DNA from: Thiohalophilus sp.
GTDB lineage: Bacteria > Pseudomonadota > Gammaproteobacteria > UBA6429 > Thiohalophilaceae
Length of the DNA: 64,000 nucleotides
Direction of reading: 5' to 3'
Assembly: GCF_034521165.1 (NCBI RefSeq)
Contig: NZ_JAXHMV010000016.1
Location: 186,001-250,000, forward strand
Under the pieces are notes generated by a model that saw only the letters and a program-made list of their open reading frames with translations, was not told the DNA's origin and ran no database searches. Below, in pieces: positions 1-9,620 of this stretch (position 1 is its first letter; each line of letters starts with the position of its first letter). The translations under genes and the position numbers were made by a program.

Positions 1-259
1 TCTGAAAGTTAGAGCCCACTTCATCTTCAATCGTGATGAACTGATACAGCAGTACGCCAGGCTGTTCATCATGCAGAATCAGGGTTATTCGGCGACGAGT
101 GCGCAGGCAGTCAATGGTCATCACATCGGCAGGAATGCCGGCGTCCCGCATGCCGCGGCGCACCTCTACCACCGGGTTGATGTGTTCGTGGCTGGCCTGA
201 ATGCCGGCATGGGCATCACTGACCATATCGGAAAGGACTTTCAGAGTATCTTCAGACAT
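1..259 (-). CDS. Unrecognised protein, 5' part only
   Basis: An open frame begins with ATG at 259 (minus strand) and runs off the left edge, giving 86 N-terminal residues. It starts MSEDTLKVLSDMVSDAHAG and contains no signal peptide, membrane segment or motif I recognise. The composition (mixed charged and hydrophobic, RRGMRDAG, LHDEQPGVLL) is that of an ordinary soluble protein. The frame is favoured because it is open to the edge and its codon use is GC-rich, like the conserved genes and unlike the AT-rich DNA to its right. No strong Shine-Dalgarno is visible. No function is proposed. Confidence 0.6.
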   Translation of the reverse strand, partial: MSEDTLKVLSDMVSDAHAGIQASHEHINPVVEVRRGMRDAGIPADVMTIDCLRTRRRITLILHDEQPGVLLYQFITIEDEVGSNFQ

Positions 260-340
260 AACACTTACATTTTTTTGCAGTGAATGAAAACGAGTCAGAA
301 TTAATCGGAGTCTGGTCTTGTCTTTTTATCAAACTCTAAA

Positions 341-353
341 GGGCTCTGACCCC
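341..353. repeat. GGGCTCTGACCCC interspersed motif
   Basis: The motif GGGCTCTGACCCC occurs intact here. Related copies ending in TGACCCC or CGACCCC lie at about 1655-1662, 2268-2279 and 2306-2318, and a copy cut after GGGCTC lies at 380-385, at the IS left end. These short G/C palindrome-like tags punctuate the AT-rich patch and fall only between genes. Confidence 0.5.
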
Positions 354-416
354 TTAAACTTGGAAACTGTATGCTCAAAGGGCTCTGAGGTTCCCCCAAT
401 AAAACGGACAGTTTAA

Positions 417-1277
417 TTAAGAGGCGAACCTCGCCTCATAGTCTACCGGACTGACGTAACCCAGGTAAGAGTGACGCCGCCGTTTGTTATAGAAGATTTC
501 CATGTACTCGAACAAGCTGCGTTTGGCCTCGTCTTTGGTTCGGTAGTCTTCATGGTCAACCAGTTCCGTTTTCAAGGTTCCGAAGAAGCTCTCAGCCACG
601 GCATTGTCCAGGCACTCGCCTTTTCGACTCATGCTGCACAGCAGGTTATTGTCCTTCAGCATCTTCTGGTAATCGCCCGAGGCATAAGTGCTGCCCTGAT
701 CGGAGTGAACGATGACAGAGTCGACTTTACCTCGACGCCACACGGCCATGGTCAGCGCATCCTGCACCAGTTTCGCGTTGTTCTTGTTACCCATGGCCCA
801 GCCCAGTATCTGGCGGGAATAAAGTTCAAGGACAACCGCCAAGTACAACCAGCCCTGACGGGTCGGGATGAACGTGGTATCCGAGACCCAGGCTTTGTCA
901 GGCTCGACCACGTTAAACTGGCGTTGCAGCCGATCCGGGGCAGGCTTCAGGGTGTTTTTTGAATCGGTGGTGATCACAAATTTTCTCGCCATCCGGGACT
1001 GAATGTCATTATCACGCATCAGGCGGGCCACGCGGTTCTCACCGACTTGCTCGCCCGATTCGAGCAGGTCGCGATGAATACGGGGTGAACCGTAGATGCC
1101 GCGACTGGCCCGGTGAAACACCGTGATCTTACTCAGCAGTGCCCGATTCTGTTTGGCCCGGGTACTCTCCGGACGATCCCGCCAGTCGTAGTAACCGCTG
1201 GCAGAGACGTCCAATATCTGGCACAGCCGGCTCACCGTATAACGAGCCGCTTGCTCTCGTATGAACGCGTACTTCAC
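417..1277 (-). CDS. IS3-family transposase OrfB (DDE catalytic subunit)
   Basis: A 286-residue integrase-core transposase, of the usual length for IS3 OrfB. After an N-terminal HTH_21-like segment with IYGSPRIHRDL near residue 61, the catalytic triad reads D133 (VSDTTF), D193 (HSDQGSTY) and E229 (AESFFGTLK), i.e. DD(35)E. The nominal start is a GTG at 1277 that overlaps the OrfA stop. In IS3 elements the active enzyme is normally an OrfAB fusion made by -1 frameshifting, and this frame stays open upstream to the slippery site, so OrfB is probably translated mainly as that fusion. It catalyses copy-out/paste-in transposition through a circle intermediate. Confidence 0.92.
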   Translation of the reverse strand: MKYAFIREQAARYTVSRLCQILDVSASGYYDWRDRPESTRAKQNRALLSKITVFHRASRGIYGSPRIHRDLLESGEQVGENRVARLMRDNDIQSRMARKFVITTDSKNTLKPAPDRLQRQFNVVEPDKAWVSDTTFIPTRQGWLYLAVVLELYSRQILGWAMGNKNNAKLVQDALTMAVWRRGKVDSVIVHSDQGSTYASGDYQKMLKDNNLLCSMSRKGECLDNAVAESFFGTLKTELVDHEDYRTKDEAKRSLFEYMEIFYNKRRRHSYLGYVSPVDYEARFAS

Positions 1278-1585
1278 GAATGGTCCTTCGCAAAGTACGC
1301 CGTGGCCTTTTTTAAAATCTCGACCTCCTCCTTCAGACGCTCGTTCTCCTGGCGCAAGGTGGTCACCTCGGACTGGTTCTCTTTCTTTGGCCGACCCCGT
1401 TGGCCGGAAAAGGCCTGCTCACCTTTGGCCTGCAGCTGTTCTTTCCATTTGTAGAGCTGATTTCGGCGGACTCCCAGTTCCAGGGCAATCTCAGCAGCGG
1501 AACGATCGGACTCTTCCATTAGCTTCACCGCTTCGGCCTTAAATTCCTTGGTGTATGTCTTGTAGGGCTTGCGTTTTCTTGTCAT
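1274..1585 (-). CDS. IS3-family transposase OrfA (helix-turn-helix)
   Basis: A 103-residue DNA-binding subunit. The N-terminus KPYKTYTKEFKAEAVKLMEE followed by AAEIALELGVRRNQLYKWKE is the HTH_Tnp_1 fold that recognises the terminal repeats. A leucine-zipper-like coiled coil follows (LRQENERLKEEVEILKKA) and is used for dimerisation. Near its end the minus strand reads A-AAA-AAG (plus coordinates 1307-1313), the standard -1 slippery heptamer of this family. Shifting back by one base there joins OrfA to the OrfB frame without a stop. It overlaps OrfB by 4 bases. Confidence 0.92.
   Translation of the reverse strand: MTRKRKPYKTYTKEFKAEAVKLMEESDRSAAEIALELGVRRNQLYKWKEQLQAKGEQAFSGQRGRPKKENQSEVTTLRQENERLKEEVEILKKATAYFAKDHS
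1307..1313 (-). promoter_or_regulatory. -1 programmed frameshift site A_AAA_AAG
   Basis: The heptamer lies in the OrfA frame as TTA AAA AAG. A -1 slip continues as GGC CAC GGC into the OrfB frame, which is open from here through the OrfB start. This is the expected signal for making the OrfAB transposase. Confidence 0.8.
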
Positions 1586-1676
1586 CTTTTGGACACTCCT
1601 TAATCAGTATTGTCTCTGATTTAATGTGTCCGTGAAACCGGGGGAGGTTCAGACTGACCCCGTTAGTCTTTTATTT

Positions 1677-2201
1677 CTATTTTTTGAAACAGCTAACAAT
1701 TATATCTGTCATATCCGAGGCTTTGTCTGTTCTTGCGCTTAATAATAGGTGCCCAATTATTATTTCGAAATTATCACTATTATTATTTTCGAATTTTAGC
1801 CCAGATGTCCTGACGTAATGTTTTGAGTTTTTATATTGGAAAATTAATTCCACCTTTTCGACGAATGTGCCTTCAGACATCATTTGCTTAACTCTTTCAC
1901 TTGGCGTTAGAGAAGGATCATACTCATAACCCCCAAAAGAATCGTTGCTAGTTAAGTACTTTTCTTTGTATGTAACGCAATTTGCAAAGACATGGCCTTT
2001 CTCTGTAAGCGCAAAATGTATCGGATTTTTCTTACCCCCAGGAAGGATTTCTTGATATGAATTATTAGATGTGTTTTGAATTACCACTTTCCATTCACAG
2101 GCCCATACACTAGCGGATATGAAAATGAGAAATAATAAAATGGCGCCTTTTAAAGCTATAGTGTGCCAATTGACATTGTTATTGATTGTCATATCAAACA
2201 C
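1677..2201 (-). CDS. Exported protein of unknown function
   Basis: A 174-residue protein with a hydrophobic N-terminal segment (IALKGAILLFLIFISASVWA, residues ~15-34) followed by CEW, which looks like a signal peptide with cleavage after VWA or a membrane anchor. The mature part is rich in Asn, Lys and Ser and has no motif I recognise; three further cysteines could form disulfides. It is strongly AT-rich compared with the conserved genes, and together with its place between an IS and the PIN cassette this suggests acquired DNA. The start at 2201 could instead be the ATG three codons downstream (2192). It is not clearly part of the operon to its right: ~130 bases with GACCCC motifs separate them. 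Confidence 0.6.
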   Translation of the reverse strand: MFDMTINNNVNWHTIALKGAILLFLIFISASVWACEWKVVIQNTSNNSYQEILPGGKKNPIHFALTEKGHVFANCVTYKEKYLTSNDSFGGYEYDPSLTPSERVKQMMSEGTFVEKVELIFQYKNSKHYVRTSGLKFENNNSDNFEIIIGHLLLSARTDKASDMTDIIVSCFKK

Positions 2202-2329
2202 CCTCTGCCAAAGCTCTGGCCCGGTTAATTCGTAGTTATAATTAAATAAATCTGCCCTCTTTTTCCTGGTCCGACCCCACCATTCGCAACACCACCTGTT
2301 CGAATGTTGGACCTGACCCCGTTTCTTTT

Positions 2330-2806
2330 TTACCGGTTTAATAATTCGTCAGGAACTATATCTTGCCATTTACGAGCCTCAATAAAATTATCAATGTGCT
2401 TTATGTTTGTTGTTGCAACAATTACCTGATCCAAGTTGCCAGATATTGTACTAGCCTGCCCAACTAGAACCATGTCAGCATCTAGAGATTTATCATCAGC
2501 TGTTGGTTTACCTATCTTTCTTGCCGTAGCCCAATAATTTGATGCTTCCCTCATCGCCTCAGTAGTAATTGGCTGGTATATCAACACACTGTTTAGTTGA
2601 TTAAGTTTAGAAATAGAAGTTGTTGCGTCAATTTTTAACAAAGACCTTCTGACTTCATAATCCGCAACTTCTGGCACGTAGACATCAACCCCTTTTAACA
2701 ACAAAGATTTTAACCACTCAGCACAATCAACCGCATCAGGATTTGCCTGATTTGTATTCGCTAAAAGCCCTAAAGGGCTTGAATCTAAAATAACCGCAAT
2801 AGTCAT
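2330..2806 (-). CDS. PIN-domain protein, VapC-like putative ribonuclease toxin
   Basis: A 158-residue single-domain protein. The first strand carries the family's Asp (VILDSSPLG, D8). Acidic residues follow in VPEVADYEVRR (E46, E51) and in SLDADMVLVGQA (D109, D111), and a late strand VIVATTNIKHI ends near the position of the PIN Thr/Asn residue. This matches the Mg-binding acidic pocket of PIN nucleases, which in VapC toxins cut tRNA or rRNA. It is the last gene of a three-gene minus-strand unit and overlaps the preceding gene by 4 bases (ATGA), so translation is probably coupled. It is slightly longer than a typical VapC (~130-140). The PIN fold call is firm; the toxin role is inferred. Confidence 0.75.
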   Translation of the reverse strand: MTIAVILDSSPLGLLANTNQANPDAVDCAEWLKSLLLKGVDVYVPEVADYEVRRSLLKIDATTSISKLNQLNSVLIYQPITTEAMREASNYWATARKIGKPTADDKSLDADMVLVGQASTISGNLDQVIVATTNIKHIDNFIEARKWQDIVPDELLNR

Positions 2807-3207
2807 GAAAATAATTTTCTTATAGTTCGACTCTCGTCCATATCAGCTTTTAATCTATCTAATACTGTTCTTTGATCTTCATTTTTAGGTTCATCAAGCC
2901 ACGAATCTATCAAAGCAATCGCCTTCTCTTTCTTTATATCTTTTTGTGGCTCAGAAAAAGTAGCAGTTGATGTAAACCAATTGCCAACAACCTCAAAATA
3001 ATATTGAAAACCATGACTCTCGCTTTCAGAAAGGCTAGAAATATAATAAAAAGCCGAATTTTGAGGAGCCCTATATGTTTCTACCTCAAATTCACCCTCT
3101 GAATCTCTCTCGGAATCTTGAGTAAATTCTGAAGAATACCCAGAACTAGTATCAAAGAATTTACGCTTCCGGAGCTCTTCATTTAAAGCATCAAAAGTAG
3201 CTACCAT
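2803..3207 (-). CDS. Small acidic protein, middle gene of the PIN cassette
   Basis: A 134-residue acidic, serine-rich protein. It has an N-terminal LNEELRKRKFF helix-like stretch, a Ser/Glu-rich linker (residues ~20-45), an aromatic block (AFYYISSL, FQYYFEVVG) and a charged C-terminal helix (VLDRLKADMDESRTIRKLF). I recognise no DNA-binding motif such as AbrB, RHH or HTH, so it is not a standard VapB. It overlaps the upstream gene by 7 bases and the PIN gene by 4. By position and size it could be the antitoxin or an adaptor, but nothing in the sequence proves this. Confidence 0.55.
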   Translation of the reverse strand: MVATFDALNEELRKRKFFDTSSGYSSEFTQDSERDSEGEFEVETYRAPQNSAFYYISSLSESESHGFQYYFEVVGNWFTSTATFSEPQKDIKKEKAIALIDSWLDEPKNEDQRTVLDRLKADMDESRTIRKLFS

Positions 3208-3947
3208 CTTGGTCCCAACCTCTCAATAACATCGTCCTCGATAATACCAAAAAATATCTCTTTTTCTGTCTGATGGCATAAATCAAGGAAATCTTCATGC
3301 ACATCAAAAAAGTTCTGAGCCTCAAAATTTGATATGGTATCTATTTCTAAGAGAAGACCAGAATAGCCCTCGTCTTTCGATTTCACATTGGCATTGGGTA
3401 TGATTTGGATTATATTTATAAAATTATTCTTCAGAATTTCTGTTCGCAAACTAAATCCAGCTTCATTTTCTTTTACGTTGTGATCACCCAACTGCGCATT
3501 GAGCTTTAACATATCCAAATCTTTTCTATTCTCAATACTAGGCAAAACATTCAAGTATTTCATAGAAAATCTTTCTGTATTTGTGACTATATCGCATTCA
3601 CGAAATGCTTGAATTAAGTTAACAATCTCATTCTTAAAACTTTCCCATCCACCATATGGTTTTCGTCGCGCCAAGCTAATTACTCTCTCGCCTAGTTGAA
3701 CCATACTTGATTCACCAACAAGCCTTCTCGAAGGCTTGTACATTAACTCGGGATTTTCCTTAAAAGAATCTTTATTGAACTGCACTAAAACTTCGATCTC
3801 TGGGTACAAATCTTTTATCTTCGGGTACAACAAGCCTGGAAGCAATTCAGCAACTTGCTTCTTATTGCTCTCAAATCTTATCTCAAATGTAGACTCTAAT
3901 ATTGTGTCCTGAGATAAGCTTGCTGGTATTTTTTTTGCGTCATTCAT
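3201..3947 (-). CDS. TIGR04255-like family protein
   Basis: A 248-residue soluble protein. The opening (residues ~12-30, LSQDTILESTFEIRFES) followed by LLPGLLYPKIKDLYPEIEVL, the later GWESFKNEIVNLI and the FSMKYLNVLPS strand resemble the sporadically distributed TIGR04255 family, whose biochemical role is unknown to me. I call the family from remembered pattern, not a search. It is the first gene of a tight minus-strand trio with the acidic protein and the PIN protein and must be co-transcribed with them. Codon use is AT-rich and unlike the housekeeping genes. About 480 bases without genes lie upstream and should hold the promoter. Confidence 0.6.
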   Translation of the reverse strand: MNDAKKIPASLSQDTILESTFEIRFESNKKQVAELLPGLLYPKIKDLYPEIEVLVQFNKDSFKENPELMYKPSRRLVGESSMVQLGERVISLARRKPYGGWESFKNEIVNLIQAFRECDIVTNTERFSMKYLNVLPSIENRKDLDMLKLNAQLGDHNVKENEAGFSLRTEILKNNFINIIQIIPNANVKSKDEGYSGLLLEIDTISNFEAQNFFDVHEDFLDLCHQTEKEIFFGIIEDDVIERLGPRW

Positions 3948-4424
3948 ATAAATAATACTATACCACCTGAATTTCTATGTGTTTTATTCGCACTCTCGCA
4001 GCCACTACTATCAACATCTTTAATTTAACTATTATATGTCACTTGCTTCTCAGTACTTGGCTAATTTAATTTGCAAACCATGAAAAGATAATTTCACTTA
4101 AATTTTATAGTTAGTACCTGCAATAATTCATACTCATAAACTTCCGCCTTCAACAGTTTCCCTTCATCCGTCTTGTCAGAATTCCATCTTCGGGTCGTAT
4201 ACTATAGGGTTTAGTTCAGCATTACTTCTCTATCGCTCAGGTCACCCATAAATCATACAACACTAATCTATCCCTAGACATCATCCTGCTTACTGTTTTT
4301 GATAGATTTACTCCGTGCATCCCTGCACACCGCCCTACGGGCCAGCTAAAGCTGTTCAAATCTGTTCCCGACAGATTTGTCACCGCCTGTCTCAATAAAC
4401 TCCACGGTATTTACCGCTCATGGC
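3948..4424. other. Gene-free stretch between PIN cassette and thiC
   Basis: No credible reading frame. The left part (3948-4180) is AT-rich and is the probable promoter region of the leftward trio. Near the right end lies a 9-bp stem with a 5-base loop, CAAATCTGT-TCCCG-ACAGATTTG (4357-4379), preceded by the smaller palindrome CGCCCTACGGGC. On the minus strand this hairpin is ~46 bases beyond the thiC stop, but it lacks a U-run, so it is at best a weak terminator. Confidence 0.6.
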
Positions 4425-6314
<1,890 letters not shown>

Positions 6315-6381
6315 GGTATTTGCCTCATAGCTGGAGTTCCACGACCGCACACGAAAGGGGGACTGCTTGTGTGACTCCGCC

Positions 6382-6460
6382 TTGCCTACGCCAGTATTAC
6401 CTGGATCAGGTTCGGAATATTTCACAGGGTATGTCTCAGCCAGTATCAGATCCCCTCACC
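6382..6460 (-). promoter_or_regulatory. TPP riboswitch (thi box) upstream of thiC
   Basis: On the minus strand the leader reads GATACTGGCTGAGACATACCC, then GAACCTGATCCAGG, TAATACTGG and CGTAGGCAAG. These match the conserved CUGAGA, ACCC, GAACCUGAUC, GGNUAAUNCC and GCGUAGG blocks of the thiamin-pyrophosphate aptamer in the right order and spacing. It ends ~65 bases before the thiC ATG, so it probably represses translation or transcription of thiC when TPP is high. Confidence 0.93.
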
Positions 6461-6613
6461 CTTTCCCCTCTCCCTGGGGGAGAGGGGAAGTCGGTGAGAA
6501 CCTGTATTACTCGGCACCCCCGGCGGTCTCTGTACAAGTTAATTAATAAGGTAGGGATTTGCAATACCGATCAAGACAGGGACGAGTTACGAGGGCCGGG
6601 TGGCGAGGGTAAT

Positions 6614-6948
6614 GTAGGAGCGGGCTTCGACCGCGATATCGCGCCCGCGGGGCGCTCCTACCCGAGCAAGACGGGGGCAGATTACGTGGGCCGGCCGGGT
6701 GGCGGGAATGTAGGAGCGGGCTTCGACCGCGAATGGGGGGAGTCGCACCCGCCCTGCAAACCGAGGGGGTTGTCGCGCCCGTGGGGCGCTCCCACCGTGG
6801 TCGGCCTGTTCCCGGGTGGGAGCGGGCTTCGACCGCGAATGGGGGAGTCGCACCGCCCTGCAACCGAGGGGGTTGTCGCGCCCGTGGGGCGCTCCCACAG
6901 TGATCGGCCTGTTTCCGGGTGGGAGCGGGCTTCGACCGCGAATGGGGG
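6614..6948. repeat. REP array, AGCGGGCTTCGACCGCGA family
   Basis: Four heads of GGAGCGGGCTTCGACCGCGA, at about 6616, 6713, 6817 and 6919. The first three are each closed by an inverted partner (CGCGCCC[G/C][T/C]GGGGCGCTCC). The last three form a tandem with a period of ~103 bases including the spacer GTCGCACC..CCGAGGGGGTT. The last head is cut short where a hydrolase gene fragment begins. The same family surrounds the REP-associated transposase at 34.4 kb. Just upstream, at 6465-6492, is another hairpin built on CCCCTCTCCC/GGGAGAGGGG. Confidence 0.85.
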
Positions 6949-7071
6949 TTATTCCACGGTTTCGGGGATTTGGGCACGCTGGAGGAACCGCACGGTGTGA
7001 GCGATTACTGCGGGGTCGCGCAGGATGCGGCGGTGGCCGAGGCCGTCGGTGCGCAGCAGGTGGCTGCCGGG
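6949..7071 (-). pseudogene. 3' fragment of an alpha/beta hydrolase gene
   Basis: These 123 bases align without gaps to the 3' end of the hydrolase gene at 8530-8652. The last ~100 bases (6974-7071) are nearly identical. On the minus strand the fragment still encodes PGSHLLRTDGLGHRRIL, then DPAVIAHTVRFLQRAQIPETVE and a stop in the same place as the full gene. The intact gene ends RFFQRGEVPADVE, so most differences lie in the last residues. Upstream of the fragment the homology stops and the HD-GYP gene begins on the other strand. It is a remnant of a second hydrolase copy or of a partial duplication. Confidence 0.8.
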
Positions 7072-7126
7072 GCAGAGCCGCACCGCTGCGGTCAAGTATC
7101 ACCACTACTGGCCGATACCCACCCGC

Positions 7127-8500
7127 ATGAGCCTGCAACCCCATCCCATGCAGCCGGATTACGCCCCCGGCGAGCAACTGCGCTTATCCGAAGTGATCGG
7201 CGCCTTGAGTTACGCCCTGGATCTGACCGAGGGCCAGCCGGCGGGGCACTGTATACGCTGCTGCTGGATCGGCATGCACCTGGGCAGGATGCTGGGGATG
7301 CCGCAGGCCGATTTACTGGACCTGTACTACACCCTGCTGCTCAAGGATGCCGGTTGCAGCAGCAACGCCGCGCGACTGTATCAGCTCTACGGTGGCGATG
7401 AACGCCAGATCAAAAACCGGTTCAAGACCGTCGACGGCGATCACCTGCAGGAGATCGCGCGCTTTGTCTTTGAGAACATCGACGGCAGTCAGGGATTAGT
7501 CAAAAAGATGCGGCGCTTCGCCACGCTGGTGATGCGCGGTGAGAAGTACGCCGATGAACTGGTAGAAACCCGTTGTGAGCGCGGTGCGGATATCGCCAGG
7601 CGGCTGGGCTTTAACGAAACCATCGCCGACGGCATACGCCACCTGGACGAGCACTGGAACGGCCACGGCCGGCCGTACCATATCAAGGGTGATCAGATTC
7701 CGATCCACTCGCGTATCGCGCTGCTGTCGCAGGTTATCGATGTGTTCTTTCAGATCGCCGGGCAAGATGCCGCGGAAGAAGAAATACATAAGCGCCGCGG
7801 TAGCTGGTTTGATCCGGAACTGGTGGATACCTTCATGGCGTTGCGCCACGACCGCGCGTTCTGGGAAACCCTCGTGGCGGAGGACATTCAGTTCACTATC
7901 CAGAACATGGCCCCGGAGAGCGAGCCAGCACTGGTCAGCGATGACCGCCTCGACGATATCACTGCCGCCTTCGGCATGATTGTCGACGCCAAGAGCCCGT
8001 ATACTTTCGATCACAGCAGCCGTGTGGCCAGCTACACGCTGGCCATCAGCGAGGAATTATCGGTCGACCCGGCACGCCGGCATTTTTTGCGCCGCGGCGC
8101 GTTCCTGCACGACATCGGCAAACTCGGGGTCAGCAACGACATCCTCGATAAACCCGGCAAACTCGACGACGCCGAGTGGCGGACAGTGCGTGACCACGCC
8201 CGATATACCGAGACCATCCTCTCTCACCTGACCCCGTTCGCAGAACTGGCGCGGGTGGCCGGTGCCCATCATGAACGGCTCGACGGTGGCGGTTATCCCT
8301 ACGGGCTGACGGCGGAGGAGATCTGTCTGGAGACGCGGATTATTACCGTCGCCGATATCTTCGATGCGATCACCGCCGAACGGCCTTATCGGGGGCCTGT
8401 CCCCCGGGACAAGGCGATCGAGATCATGCGTGGCGAGGTAAACACCGCGGTGGACGAGGCGGTGCTGGATGCGCTCGTCAACCGCCTGCCCACGCTGTGA
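7127..8500 (+). CDS. HD-GYP domain cyclic-di-GMP phosphodiesterase
   Basis: A 457-residue protein with a divergent HD-like N-terminal half (residues ~10-280, including HCIRCCWIGMHLG and RHLDEHWNGHGRPYHI) and a canonical C-terminal HD-GYP domain. The latter carries FLHDIGKLGVSNDIL, HHERLDGGGYP and VADIFDAITAERPYRG, the metal ligands and GYP signature of phosphodiesterases that hydrolyse c-di-GMP. No membrane segment or receiver domain is present, so it is probably cytosolic. The frame is open further upstream, but that part reads through the duplicated hydrolase fragment; the ATG at 7127 (MSLQPHP) is preferred and MQPDYAP eight codons later is possible. It may oppose the c-di-GMP sensed by the PilZ genes at 61-64 kb. 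Confidence 0.88.
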   Translation: MSLQPHPMQPDYAPGEQLRLSEVIGALSYALDLTEGQPAGHCIRCCWIGMHLGRMLGMPQADLLDLYYTLLLKDAGCSSNAARLYQLYGGDERQIKNRFKTVDGDHLQEIARFVFENIDGSQGLVKKMRRFATLVMRGEKYADELVETRCERGADIARRLGFNETIADGIRHLDEHWNGHGRPYHIKGDQIPIHSRIALLSQVIDVFFQIAGQDAAEEEIHKRRGSWFDPELVDTFMALRHDRAFWETLVAEDIQFTIQNMAPESEPALVSDDRLDDITAAFGMIVDAKSPYTFDHSSRVASYTLAISEELSVDPARRHFLRRGAFLHDIGKLGVSNDILDKPGKLDDAEWRTVRDHARYTETILSHLTPFAELARVAGAHHERLDGGGYPYGLTAEEICLETRIITVADIFDAITAERPYRGPVPRDKAIEIMRGEVNTAVDEAVLDALVNRLPTL

Positions 8501-8529
8501 TCCCGGCAGGACCGGGGCCGGGTTGACAG

Positions 8530-9420
8530 CTATTCCACGTCGGCAGGGACCTCGCCACGCTGGAAGAACCGCACAGTGTGAGCGATTACTGCGGGGTCGC
8601 GAAGGATGCGGCGGTGGCCGAGGCCGTCGGTGCGCAGCAGGTGGCTGCCGGGCCAGGCCTGATGGAGGATTTCGGCCTGACTGGGGGTGACTTCGCGATC
8701 GTCGTTGTCATGGATGAGCAACGCGGGGATGTTGTCGAGCAGTTCCACGTTCACCTCCGGAGAGAGTTGTTCCCAGACATCCGCCCCGAAGCGTTCCTTG
8801 ACCCGCTCTTCGAAGGCCGCGCGGGCGCGGTACGGCAAATGCAGCAGGTCGCAGAAACTGTTGAACAGATAGGGCATCCGCCCCGGCGGACTGATCCCGA
8901 TAACCCGGAAGGCGGCCACGCCCAGGTGGCGCAGGGCATAGGCGGTAACCGCCATCCCGAACGAATGGGCGACGATCCCCTCGAACGGCCCGAAACGGAC
9001 CGAGACGGAGCGCAGGGCGTGGGCGATCTCGATCAGATCGGTGTGTTTGCCGGGGCTGTGGCCGTGGGCCGGGGCATCGAAGGCGATGACCTGGTAGCCG
9101 GCCTGCAGCAGCGGCTCGATAAAACAGCACAACTGGGTGGCCCGCCCGTTCCAGCCGTGCATCAGCAGCACCCGCGGGCCCTTGTGGCCCCAGCGATAGA
9201 GCGCCACCATGCCGTTATCCAGGCTGGAGACATATTCCCGCTGCGCGGCATTGAGCCAGACCCGCTCACGTGGCGGCAGCCGGAAGCGGTACGGCGAGAA
9301 CCAGCGCCGACAGGCGATCCCGGCGGCCAGCGACGGCGCCACGCTGCCGAGCATCGCCAGCCAGGTGGCCAGCGCCCGGACGCCGGTGAGGTGCAGCCTG
9401 GGTGTACGCGAAATGACCAT
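8530..9420 (-). CDS. Alpha/beta-hydrolase fold protein
   Basis: A 296-residue hydrolase. The fold is shown by LLMHGWNGRATQ (oxyanion strand, HGW), VIAFDAPAHGHSPG, the nucleophile elbow VAHSFGMAV, the acid strand ALLIHDNDDREV and the catalytic His in GLGHRRIL. The elbow reads A-H-S-F-G, not G-x-S-x-G, a variant seen in some families of this fold. The N-terminus has a hydrophobic helix (VRALATWLAMLGSVAPSLAAG) that may anchor it to the inner membrane. The ATG at 9420 (MVISRTP) follows a GGAGG motif. The substrate cannot be told. Its 3' end is duplicated at 6949-7071. Confidence 0.85.
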   Translation of the reverse strand: MVISRTPRLHLTGVRALATWLAMLGSVAPSLAAGIACRRWFSPYRFRLPPRERVWLNAAQREYVSSLDNGMVALYRWGHKGPRVLLMHGWNGRATQLCCFIEPLLQAGYQVIAFDAPAHGHSPGKHTDLIEIAHALRSVSVRFGPFEGIVAHSFGMAVTAYALRHLGVAAFRVIGISPPGRMPYLFNSFCDLLHLPYRARAAFEERVKERFGADVWEQLSPEVNVELLDNIPALLIHDNDDREVTPSQAEILHQAWPGSHLLRTDGLGHRRILRDPAVIAHTVRFFQRGEVPADVE

Positions 9421-9620
9421 AACGGGTCCCTCCTCCCCCGCCCGTGACGGGGAGTATAAATATAGTCCACACATCCGCTGTGTGCAGGCATAAACCCGCT
9501 TTATGGCCAAGTCCCGGATTTTGAAGGCCTTTGGCCGGCCCGCGCCTTGCGGGGGCGGAGCAAAGGCCGTAATCTTGAGCGCCTGATAACCATAATAAAC
9601 CGGCAGTGTGAGGACCCACG

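Larger units (their letters stand above)
386..1651 (-). mobile_element. IS3-family insertion sequence, complete
   Basis: A 1266-bp element with two overlapping reading frames and imperfect ~25-bp terminal inverted repeats at 386-410 and 1627-1651. Read inward, both ends start TGA, share a run of five C, and close with ACGGACA. Both transposase frames are intact and the canonical frameshift signal is present, so the copy may be active. No clean 3-bp target duplication is visible: CTC lies on the left and GAC on the right. The left flank GGGCTC and right flank TGACCCC together rebuild the GGGCTCTGACCCC motif, so the element appears to have landed in one copy of that motif. Confidence 0.85.

Noticed and set aside
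386..1651. IS element as part of the PIN cassette or a composite transposon
   Set aside because: Only one copy of the IS is present and its ends do not enclose the cassette.
6315..6425. Extension of thiC upstream to 6425, adding 37 residues
   Set aside because: The added residues translate the TPP riboswitch; the family start is MSAIPEEF at 6314.
6543..7000. Open frames of 140-230 residues in the REP array, on both strands
   Set aside because: They are translations of repeated GGAGCGGGCTTCGACC units, rich in Arg/Pro/Gly, with no homology, and differ in every frame.
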